Assembly (NCBI GenBank): GCA_009776625.1
Contig: WRNL01000095.1
Coordinates: 1 to 6,149 of the forward strand
Length of the DNA stretch: 6,149 bases
Source of the DNA: Methanomassiliicoccaceae archaeon
Lineage (GTDB): Archaea; Thermoplasmatota; Thermoplasmata; Methanomassiliicoccales; Methanomethylophilaceae
Reading direction: 5' to 3'
Below, piece after piece: positions 1 to 5,682 of this stretch. How positions within the stretch are numbered: position 1 is the stretch's first letter; the number at the start of each line of letters is the position of its first letter. The notes below the pieces were generated by a model. The model worked only from the letters and a program-made list of their open reading frames with translations, was not told the DNA's origin and made no database searches. The position numbers and the translations under genes were made by a program.

Positions 1-2
1 CA

Positions 3-1343
3 AGCGTCTGGGAGTCCTACTCCGCCTTCGCCAACTCCTTCGGGGGCACGATCGTGCTGGGCCTCGAGGAGGCGGAGGGCGGCGCGTTGAGAGCGGTGGG
101 CCTGAAGGACGCGGACAAGACGGTGAACGACATCTGGAACGCCATCAACAACCCGCAGAAGGTGAGCCGCAACATACTGGTGTCGGACGACGTGAGGGTG
201 ATCGTGCACGATGGGAGGAGGATGGTCTCGATCGACGTCCCCCGTGCCGACAGGCACGACCGCCCAGTGTACGTGAACGGCCAGGTCAACAACGGCACTT
301 TCCGCAGGAACGGCCCGAACGACTACAAGTGCTCCATGCCCGAGATAGCCGGGATGATGCGGGACAACACGGACACCGCCCTCGACTCGCACGCCCTCGA
401 CGGCTTCGACATGGGCGACATAGACGGGGGGGCGCTCTCCCGGTACAGGTCGCTTATGAAGGCGAACGACGAGGGGCACGTGTGGTCCGCCCTTCCCGAC
501 TCGGAGTTCCTCAGGCTCATAGGCGCCGCCGAAAAGGACGCCGGGGGGGAGCTCCGCCCCACGCAGGCGGGCCTGTTGATGTTCGGGCTCGAGTACAGGA
601 TATCGAAGGAGTTCCCGGACTACAAGGTGGATTACCTCGAGCATGTCGACCCTGGGGCGGACTGGGAGTACAGGATAGTGTCTGGGGACGGCAGGTGGAC
701 GGGGAACCTGTTCGACTTCTACGTCAACGCCGCGAACCGCCTGAAACTTTCCATCGGCAGGCCCTTCGCGATAGGCGACGGCTGGAGGAGGGTCGACGAC
801 ACAGACATAGACAAGGCCGTGAGGGAATCCCTCATCAACGCGCTGATACATGCGGACTACCGCGGCCGGATGGGGGTCAGGGTCGAGGTCAGGCCGGGCG
901 TCGTGACGGTCAGGAACCCCGGCCTTTTCCGTATGCCTATCCGAGATGCCGAGGCGGGGGGGCGCAGCGACCCCCGCAACCCGACCCTGGCCAAGATGTT
1001 CACTTTGACCGGCGTGGCAGAGCGGGCAGGCAGCGGCCTGTACCGCATAATCGAGACCTGGAAGAGGAACGGCTTCGAGCCGCCCCGGATAGAGGAGAGC
1101 CTCATCCCCCCCACCGTGAAGGTCACGCTGCCGATGAGGATGGACCCGAAGACCACGTCGATACCGGACGAGGAGCGGGTCTTGGGGCTGATCAGGTCGG
1201 ACGGCGGCATATCCCTGGACAAGGTCTCAAAGGAGACCGGCCTCTCGAGGTCGAAGGTGGACAGGATCGTCAAGGGGCTGAGGGAGTCCGGGAGGCTGGA
1301 GAGAACAGGGGGGAAGAAGGGTGGGCATTGGATAGTCAGATGA
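3..1343 (+). CDS. AlbA_2 (Schlafen-like) / HATPase_c_4 / winged-helix putative transcriptional regulator, 5' partial
   Basis: The gene enters from the left. The frame is open from base 3 (SVWESYSAFANSFGGTIVLG), so the GTG at 54 is internal and not the true start. That first stretch is the typical AlbA_2 core (F-A-N-s-x-G-G-x-hhhG-h). Counting from the GTG codon, residues 165-180 (RPTQAGLLMFG) are the linker motif usual in COG2865 proteins. Residues 250-340 form the HATPase_c_4 region, with the helix RESLINALIHADYRG (257-271), RNPGLF (287-292) and the glycine motif ERAGSGLYRI (323-332). Residues 370-429 form a winged helix-turn-helix (EERVLGLI...SRSKVDRIVKGL...GGHWIVR). The family (COG2865) is annotated as predicted transcriptional regulators, but the biochemical role of most members is unknown. 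It stands alone on this strand, convergent with the next gene. The C-terminus looks complete, ending in TGA at 1341. Confidence is high for the family and low for any specific function. Confidence 0.9.
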   Translation, partial: SVWESYSAFANSFGGTIVLGLEEAEGGALRAVGLKDADKTVNDIWNAINNPQKVSRNILVSDDVRVIVHDGRRMVSIDVPRADRHDRPVYVNGQVNNGTFRRNGPNDYKCSMPEIAGMMRDNTDTALDSHALDGFDMGDIDGGALSRYRSLMKANDEGHVWSALPDSEFLRLIGAAEKDAGGELRPTQAGLLMFGLEYRISKEFPDYKVDYLEHVDPGADWEYRIVSGDGRWTGNLFDFYVNAANRLKLSIGRPFAIGDGWRRVDDTDIDKAVRESLINALIHADYRGRMGVRVEVRPGVVTVRNPGLFRMPIRDAEAGGRSDPRNPTLAKMFTLTGVAERAGSGLYRIIETWKRNGFEPPRIEESLIPPTVKVTLPMRMDPKTTSIPDEERVLGLIRSDGGISLDKVSKETGLSRSKVDRIVKGLRESGRLERTGGKKGGHWIVR

Positions 1344-1382
1344 GCCAGCGTCTGCCTCCTCGACTGTTGACTACAAAACTCC

Positions 1383-1480
1383 CAACGTCATTTCAACGTC
1401 ATTTCAACGTCATTTCAACGTCATTTCAACGTCATTTCAACGTAATTTACAACGTAATTTACAACGTAATTTACAACATA
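1383..1480. repeat. Tandem minisatellite: 5 x 11 bp then 3 x 12 bp
   Basis: Five perfect copies of CAACGTCATTT occupy 1383-1437. Three perfect copies of the related CAACGTAATTTA follow at 1438-1473, and then a degenerate partial unit (CAACATA) at 1474-1480. The array starts 40 bp after the AlbA_2 stop codon. In frame 2 of the plus strand it stays open: the 12-bp part reads as a four-residue repeat (YNVI) and the 11-bp part as an 11-residue period. COG2865 proteins commonly carry short amino-acid repeats between the ATPase-like domain and the winged helix. The array may therefore be a relic of such a linker, though here it lies outside any supported gene. There are no spacers, so it is not a CRISPR array. 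Confidence 0.95.
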
Positions 1481-1648
1481 TTTTGGCTCTCTATGTTTTA
1501 GGGTGGATGAGGGACTGTTCCCGCATGCTCGAACATGCCCTCTGCCCGCCCAGGAGCCTTCGCGCCTTACACGCACCCGCTCTGAAACCGACGGGGCCAC
1601 CTTTCGCCGGATCCTCGGTGACGTGACGTCTCGGGGGCCACGGGCACG

Positions 1649-1680
1649 GCCGTCCGCCGCTTCGGCGGCATCCGCACGGC
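1649..1680 (+). other. GC-rich hairpin with cUUCGg tetraloop
   Basis: On the plus strand GCCGC (1656-1660) and GCGGC (1665-1669) pair around TTCG (1661-1664). This gives a C(UUCG)G loop, one of the most stable RNA tetraloops. An outer stem is possible between GCCGT (1649-1653) and ACGGC (1676-1680), leaving an internal loop. It lies just after the DUF4143 stop codon (in the minus direction) and about 300 bp past the AlbA_2 stop. It has no T-run, so it is not a standard archaeal terminator. It could be a 3'-end structure for either convergent transcript. Confidence 0.4.
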
Positions 1681-1687
1681 ATCCCCG

Positions 1688-2935
1688 TCAGAGGTCCAGG
1701 CTGTCCTCGTCCAAAAGGAATTGCCTGATGCCGATCGTGACCACCCCGTTCTCGTCCCTCTTGGGATATGTGTCGTCGCCGACGACGACGACCTTCTTGA
1801 ACGAGTCCCTGACCTTGAGGAACGGCCTGATCTCCTGGTCCTCCTTGTCCTTCTCCGGCATCCTGTACGCCGACTGTATGTAGTATCTCTGGCTTCCTTT
1901 GTTCGCTACGAAATCAATCTCCATCTGCACGTATCCCGTCGTGTCCCCATTCGTGGGCCTGGCCTCGACGACGCCCACGTCCACGGAGAAGCCCCTGGAC
2001 CTGAGCTCGTTGTAGATTATGTTCTCCATGATATGGGTCTCCTCCTGCTGTCTGAAATTGAGCCTGGCATTGCGGAGGCCCGCATCGGCGGCATAGTATT
2101 TCGACGGGGTGTCGAAATACCTCTTCCCGCGGATGTCGTATCTTTTGGACCTTTCGAAGAGGAACGATTCCTCCAGGATCTCCAGGTACCGGCTCACGGT
2201 CTCGTTGTCGATCGCGGAACGGTTCACCGTCTTCAAGGTGTTGGATATCTTCAAAGGGTTCGTCAACGAGCCGACGGACGAGCAGAGAAAGTCCACCATC
2301 ATATCCAGTTCACCCTCTAATCTTATGTCGTTCCTTTCTTTGATGTCCTTCAGATACACTTCCTTCATGAGATTCTGCAGATACGCGGTCTTCTCCTCGT
2401 CGTCCGTTTTCGTGAGCAGCTCGGGCATGCCCCCGAACCTGCGGTACAGTTTCCATGCCTCCTCCTCCCTGCCCGGGTATGCGGTCGCGAACTCGGAGAA
2501 CGAGAACGGGCGTACCCTGACCTCGTCCCCCCTTCCCCTGAACTCCGTGATTACGTCCTTCGACAGCATCTTGGAGTTGCTGCCCGTCACGTAGATATCG
2601 ATATCCGGGATCTGGCGGAGCCCGTTCAGGACGTCCTCGAAGCCCCTCACGTACTGGATCTCGTCCAGCATGACGTAGCATCTTCTGCCGTTCACGCGTT
2701 CGACGACTTCCTCGTATAACGCCATGGGCTCGCGAAGGCGCATGTTCGGGATGGCATCCAACGCTATCGCCACGATGTTGTCGGGTTCGACGCCCTCGGA
2801 CATCAGATGGTCTCTGAAAAGTTTGAAAAGGAGATAGGATTTGCCGCACCGCCTTATCCCTGTGACGACCTTCACGGAACCGTTCCATTTTTTCTTTATG
2901 AGCCTGTTCAGGTACCTGTCCCTTTTTATCTCCAT
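1688..2935 (-). CDS. AAA+ family ATPase with DUF4143 domain (COG1373-like)
   Basis: This is a 415-aa predicted P-loop ATPase. From the chosen ATG, residues 26-33 (GIRRCGKS) are a Walker A motif and residues 87-94 (YVMLDEIQ) a Walker B motif. Residues 114-121 (IYVTGSNS) are sensor-1-like, and RFGGMPE (166-172) is the family's GG-x-P motif. The C-terminal DUF4143 part has YYAADAGLRN (280-289). It also has EIDFVANKG...YYIQSA (about 339-355), which resembles a degenerate PD-(D/E)XK nuclease fold. The open frame reaches a TTG at 2962, but I prefer the ATG at 2935. It starts at MEIKRDRYL, typical for the family, and has GGGAG (2950-2946) ten bases upstream. The family is abundant in gut archaea and bacteria, usually as single genes. 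Its function is uncertain, and defence, toxin-antitoxin-like and regulatory roles have all been suggested. The gene is separated from the upstream methyltransferase gene by 132 bp and has its own likely promoter. Confidence 0.92.
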   Translation of the reverse strand: MEIKRDRYLNRLIKKKWNGSVKVVTGIRRCGKSYLLFKLFRDHLMSEGVEPDNIVAIALDAIPNMRLREPMALYEEVVERVNGRRCYVMLDEIQYVRGFEDVLNGLRQIPDIDIYVTGSNSKMLSKDVITEFRGRGDEVRVRPFSFSEFATAYPGREEEAWKLYRRFGGMPELLTKTDDEEKTAYLQNLMKEVYLKDIKERNDIRLEGELDMMVDFLCSSVGSLTNPLKISNTLKTVNRSAIDNETVSRYLEILEESFLFERSKRYDIRGKRYFDTPSKYYAADAGLRNARLNFRQQEETHIMENIIYNELRSRGFSVDVGVVEARPTNGDTTGYVQMEIDFVANKGSQRYYIQSAYRMPEKDKEDQEIRPFLKVRDSFKKVVVVGDDTYPKRDENGVVTIGIRQFLLDEDSLDL

Positions 2936-2965
2936 GATGTCGCCGCTCCCGTATAACCGCAAAAT

Positions 2966-2998
2966 ACTGTATATTGCATTTTTTTGCGACTATTAAAA
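2966..2998 (-). promoter_or_regulatory. Candidate archaeal promoter(s) for the DUF4143 ATPase gene
   Basis: The gap between the methyltransferase stop and the ATPase start is A/T-rich. On the minus strand it contains TTTTAATA (2998-2991) and, after an A-tract, AATATA (2975-2970). Either could be a TATA box preceded by purine-rich BRE-like sequence. The first would put the transcript start near 2968 and leave a leader of about 33 nt that includes GGGAG at 2950-2946. The second would put it near 2946. The choice between them is not resolved by sequence alone. Confidence 0.4.
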
Positions 2999-3067
2999 CG
3001 TATGGGCGCAAGCTGGCACGTCGGGAAACAATTGTACTCGACATCGGCAGCGTTCATCCGACATTTG

Positions 3068-4234
3068 TCAAAGATCCGCAAAGGTGACGCCCGTGCCGCT
3101 TGCCCGTGGCTCCGGCAACATGGGCTCGGCCCCGCGCCCCGCCCCTGCGGGCCGCGCCTCGAGGGGGATGCCGTCGAAAGCGTCCCCGACCGTCCTGTAC
3201 GCCGGCAGGCCGAGGATGTTGGAGGACGGGCAGTGGGTGACGGGCGGCAGGCCGACGTGGCCCAGCCGCTTGTCGCAGCCTATGAAGATCATGCGCTTGC
3301 GCATCTGCGGGGTCCCGTAGTCCGCCGCGCACAGGACGCCCGACGACACGTTGTACCCCATCCCCCGCATATGCTCCAGGACCTGCCTCAGCAGCCCGCC
3401 CTTGTCGACGGAGGCGATGTTGGGCACGTTCTCCATCACGAAATAATCCGGCCGTATGTCCCCGACGAACCGCAGGAACTCGAATATGAGCGTCCCGCGG
3501 GGGTCGCACAGCGCCTTCTGCTTCCCGGCCTGGGAGAAGGCCTGGCAGGGCGGCCCCCCGAAGACGATGTCGGGGGAGGCCCCTATGCCTGTATTCTCTC
3601 TCCAGTACCCGAGCGGGTCCCCCACCTCCGTGATGTCCTGCTGGCGGACCGCGGTCGAAGCCCCCTTGTACCCGGACAAGGTGTCGCACGCATCCTTCCA
3701 GGAGTCCATCGCAAGGGGCACGCCTATGCGGCACCCGCCGTTCTCCGCATTGCCGGCGCCGATGTCCAGACCCCCTGCGCCCGAGAACAGGCTGAAGGCG
3801 GAGAGGGGCCCTCCCCTGCCGTTCGACACGGCGTGTTCCAGCAAACGGCCGAATACAGCCGTAGCCAGCTCCACGGGCACCGCGTTCCCGACCTGTTGCT
3901 GGGTGCTTGTCAGGGATCCCTTGAACTCCAGCTCGTCGGGGAGCCCCTGGAGGCGCGCCGCCTCCCTGACGGTTATGAAACGGTCTGCGTACGGGTGGAC
4001 GAACTTGTTGAACACGAACCCCGTCACAGTGAGGGACGGCTTGGACGGGTCCAGGCGTATCATCCTGAGGTTGGGCCCGCCTTTGCGGTCGGGATCCTCT
4101 TTGACATAGTACTTGAAGCTCCTGTGCCACAGGTCCTCGGGCAGGTCCTGCATCTTCTGTCCTATCTTCAAGGACTCGATGCGCTCCTGGACGATCCCGC
4201 CGCTATTGCGTGAGATGTGGTTATGAAACATCAT
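3068..4234 (-). CDS. Circularly permuted DNA (cytosine-5-)-methyltransferase of a Type II R-M system
   Basis: This 388-aa enzyme is predicted to transfer a methyl group from S-adenosylmethionine to C5 of cytosine, protecting host DNA from the adjacent endonuclease. All core motifs are visible but in rotated order. Motif IX is at 85-100 (RFITVREAARLQGLPD) and motif X at 112-124 (QQQVGNAVPVELA). Then come motif I at 146-158 (AFSLFSGAGGLDI) and motif IV at 222-230 (DIVFGGPPC, catalytic Cys230). Motif VI follows at 268-270 (ENV) and motif VIII at 310-319 (QMRKRMIFIG). The ends of the protein are both recognition-domain-like. The N-terminus (HNHISR...ERIESLKIGQKMQDLPE) normally follows motif VIII plus a TVGDA...P segment, and that segment is here at the C-terminus (348-356). 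A permuted C5 enzyme is known (M.BssHII). ATG 4234 overlaps the upstream stop. ATG 4231, one codon later, has better spacing from GGGAGGG (4242-4236), so it may be the true start. The gene is markedly G/C-rich. The target sequence cannot be read from the protein. Confidence 0.93.
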   Translation of the reverse strand: MMFHNHISRNSGGIVQERIESLKIGQKMQDLPEDLWHRSFKYYVKEDPDRKGGPNLRMIRLDPSKPSLTVTGFVFNKFVHPYADRFITVREAARLQGLPDELEFKGSLTSTQQQVGNAVPVELATAVFGRLLEHAVSNGRGGPLSAFSLFSGAGGLDIGAGNAENGGCRIGVPLAMDSWKDACDTLSGYKGASTAVRQQDITEVGDPLGYWRENTGIGASPDIVFGGPPCQAFSQAGKQKALCDPRGTLIFEFLRFVGDIRPDYFVMENVPNIASVDKGGLLRQVLEHMRGMGYNVSSGVLCAADYGTPQMRKRMIFIGCDKRLGHVGLPPVTHCPSSNILGLPAYRTVGDAFDGIPLEARPAGAGRGAEPMLPEPRASGTGVTFADL

Positions 4235-5475
4235 TCCCTCCCAAAATCAAATAGGGCTGATAGCCATTTGTCCCTTATATCGCATTTTGTGAACGATATT
4301 ATTCCATCAAACAGGTTGTATACCGCTGTTTCAGAGTCCAGGTCGCCTGCTGTCTGGACCTCGGTTGACTCACATACCGCCCAGACCACATTGTGGATGG
4401 GCAACAGATACTCCCCATAATGCCGCACCGCATGGACATTGGAAATGAGTGCGGTTCGTACTTGCCGTTTCGATGATGGTTTGAACTCCGAACCGAGTTT
4501 CAACACCTGATATGTTCCTTTTTTTATGTCATCGGTCCTGTCCATCCCCACGCTTGTTTTTCCGTCGGACACGGACTCATACCCGGAGCCCCTGCGGGAC
4601 GGCCACGTGTCCGGGCGGGGAACAGGCTGTCCGCAGCCGTTCGTAAGCCAGAAGGATGGAACGTCTCTCGCCCTCTTCCCATATGCGTCGAACGCTTCAC
4701 ACCAATAGCCGTAATAATGTCCAAAGAACGATCCATTATCCCTTATGACATCGCATATAGCATGCAGAAACGGGTCTGCCCCTGTCCAGTCCACATGAAC
4801 CCCATATGTTCTTTCCTTGTGCTTCTCCGTCTGCGGAAAGAAAATGCTCAGCTCTGATTCTTTAAAGAATGGGTTGTCTGATAAGGAGTGCCCCGCACTG
4901 ACCGTGTTCCCCCCTACCATCTCAGTCTGTCTATCGCAACTGACGGATATCGGGAGCGTCAGCAGGGGTGCTGCTTTCACTTCCGCCAGCAGTATGCTAT
5001 CAGAAATGGGGTCGTGGATTATCACGTCAACCGGTTCAGACGCCTTGTAAACTATGGCACTGTTCCCTTTCTTTTTGAATGCGTGCTGCAGGATGGCACA
5101 CAGTATCTCCAGTGTAATCGTCCCAATGCGTCCAGACTCTGGCTTGTTCCCATTAGCGAATACGAATTTGCCTTTAGACAAGCATCGCGGGCATGTGTTT
5201 GTGAACGGATATAACAACAGCGTTGGTTCTTCAGAGCAATACGTCCATCCCCTGTGTGTCATTGATTGATAGTATTCTGAGGAAACCAGAAGGTCGAATG
5301 TAGCCGCCAGGATGAGCCCCCATTCAGCATTGTTTTTTTGTGTGTAGTCGTATGCCAGATTCAATATATCCTCAACGATTAGCGTCGATTGTTTCCCAAG
5401 GGTCATTGGACGTACTGAACTGAGTATAGCCTCCACTTCAGCCCCCCGCCCGCATTCATCAGAATTCATTGACAT
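4231..5475 (-). CDS. Probable Type II restriction endonuclease, PD-(D/E)XK type
   Basis: This 414-aa protein has a nuclease-like centre. Asp150 in VDVIIHDP and Glu165-x-Lys167 in ILLAEVKAAPLL are spaced as in PD-(D/E)XK enzymes, with KPESGRIG and a further helix (about 111-128) before them. A CPRC pair lies at 95-98, but I see no second clear pair, so a zinc finger is not established. The C-terminal half (about 225-414) is rich in aromatics and Cys and matches nothing I recognise. The gene overlaps the start of a C5 methyltransferase gene by 4 bp, which is the main support for a restriction role. The open frame begins at TTG 5481. ATG 5475 is preferred (ATG 5469 is possible) because a TATA-like box lies about 26-29 bp upstream. 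No Shine-Dalgarno is visible. Sequence is more A/T-rich than neighbouring genes, suggesting a separate origin. Cleavage specificity cannot be predicted. It could instead be another methylation-linked nuclease. Confidence 0.75.
   Translation of the reverse strand: MSMNSDECGRGAEVEAILSSVRPMTLGKQSTLIVEDILNLAYDYTQKNNAEWGLILAATFDLLVSSEYYQSMTHRGWTYCSEEPTLLLYPFTNTCPRCLSKGKFVFANGNKPESGRIGTITLEILCAILQHAFKKKGNSAIVYKASEPVDVIIHDPISDSILLAEVKAAPLLTLPISVSCDRQTEMVGGNTVSAGHSLSDNPFFKESELSIFFPQTEKHKERTYGVHVDWTGADPFLHAICDVIRDNGSFFGHYYGYWCEAFDAYGKRARDVPSFWLTNGCGQPVPRPDTWPSRRGSGYESVSDGKTSVGMDRTDDIKKGTYQVLKLGSEFKPSSKRQVRTALISNVHAVRHYGEYLLPIHNVVWAVCESTEVQTAGDLDSETAVYNLFDGIISFTKCDIRDKWLSALFDFGRE
4236..4290 (-). promoter_or_regulatory. 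Candidate internal promoter and Shine-Dalgarno for the methyltransferase gene
   Basis: Inside the last codons of the endonuclease gene, the minus strand has ATATAAGG (4280-4273). It is preceded by CAAAATGC, which resembles an archaeal BRE plus TATA box. A start about 25 nt downstream (near 4252) would give a leader of about 20 nt that carries GGGAGGG at 4242-4236. That Shine-Dalgarno is the strongest in the window. It sits 1 nt before ATG 4234 and 4 nt before ATG 4231. The Shine-Dalgarno is convincing; the TATA assignment is an inference. Confidence 0.45.
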
Positions 5476-5500
5476 CGACAACTACCAGATGACAACTGAG

Positions 5501-5514
5501 TATTATTCATTTTT
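5501..5514 (-). promoter_or_regulatory. TATA-like promoter of the restriction-modification operon
   Basis: The minus strand reads AAAAATGAATAATA here, preceded by the purine-rich AAGAAG. With an archaeal TATA box centred near 5504, transcription would start near 5478. That is within a few bases of the preferred ATG at 5475, so the endonuclease message would be leaderless or nearly so. This agrees with the absence of a Shine-Dalgarno before that start. Confidence 0.5.
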
Positions 5515-5562
5515 CTTCTTGGGCAATTAGCAGGACTATATTGCAGGTTCTCTAAGTACTCC

Positions 5563-5652
5563 ATTGATAGGCTGGAGAAGAGTGAGAGGGAAAGGAGATT
5601 CATGCGGCGCGAGGGGAGCAGGAGGAACGGGGTCTGGATCGTCCTCAACTGA
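5563..5652 (+). pseudogene. C-terminal remnant of a COG2865-type winged-helix regulator
   Basis: This frame reads IDRLEKSERERRFMRREG followed by SRRNGVWIVLN and TGA (5650-5652). The pattern R-L-E...R-R-x-G-S-R-R-N-G-x-W-I-V-L is the usual wing and C-terminus of AlbA_2/HATPase_c_4 regulators. It parallels the tail of the gene at the left end of the window (GRLERTGGKKGGHWIVR). The frame stays open back to about 5500, but residues before 5563 do not look like a winged helix, and the DNA there is the A/T-rich promoter of the restriction operon. No start codon or upstream domains exist. It is therefore read as the surviving 3' end of a gene cut off near 5560. The length is short, so chance similarity is not excluded. 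Confidence 0.55.
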
Positions 5653-5682
5653 CCGGCGGCCCTTCCCGCGGATGACGCTGGC

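Larger units (their letters stand above)
1344..1687. other. Intergenic stretch between convergent genes
   Basis: This is a non-coding stretch of about 340 bp between the stop codons of the AlbA_2 gene (+) and the DUF4143 ATPase gene (-). It holds the 11/12-bp minisatellite (1383-1480) and a GC-rich hairpin (1649-1680). It also holds an imperfect dyad, GTTC-nn-GCATGC-nn-GAAC, at 1517-1534. Short open frames cross it, but none has a recognisable motif or a ribosome binding site. Composition changes sharply from the A/T-rich repeat to G/C-rich sequence after about 1500. Confidence 0.6.

Noticed and set aside
1383..1480. Possible CRISPR array
   Set aside because: The units are head-to-tail with no spacers and are only 11-12 bp long.
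329..1501. 390-codon open frame overlapping the AlbA_2 gene on the same strand
   Set aside because: Its translation is arginine/glycine/proline-rich and has no motif, as expected for a shifted frame of a G/C-rich gene. The AlbA_2 frame carries conserved family motifs throughout.
1517..1534. Imperfect dyad GTTC-nn-GCATGC-nn-GAAC as an operator
   Set aside because: It lies between the ends of two convergent genes, with no promoter nearby and no second copy in the window.
2936..2962. TTG start extending the ATPase by nine residues
   Set aside because: The extension (RLYGSGDI) is not family-like, and the ATG at 2935 has an appropriately spaced GGGAG.
2310..3044. 244-codon minus-strand frame overlapping the ATPase gene
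   Set aside because: Low-complexity arginine-rich translation without motifs. The overlapping frame has Walker A and B motifs.
2984..4213. Long plus-strand open frame (409 codons) and a 358-codon minus-strand frame over the methyltransferase gene
   Set aside because: Both are G/C-driven shadows. Only the 388-aa minus frame contains the methyltransferase motifs.
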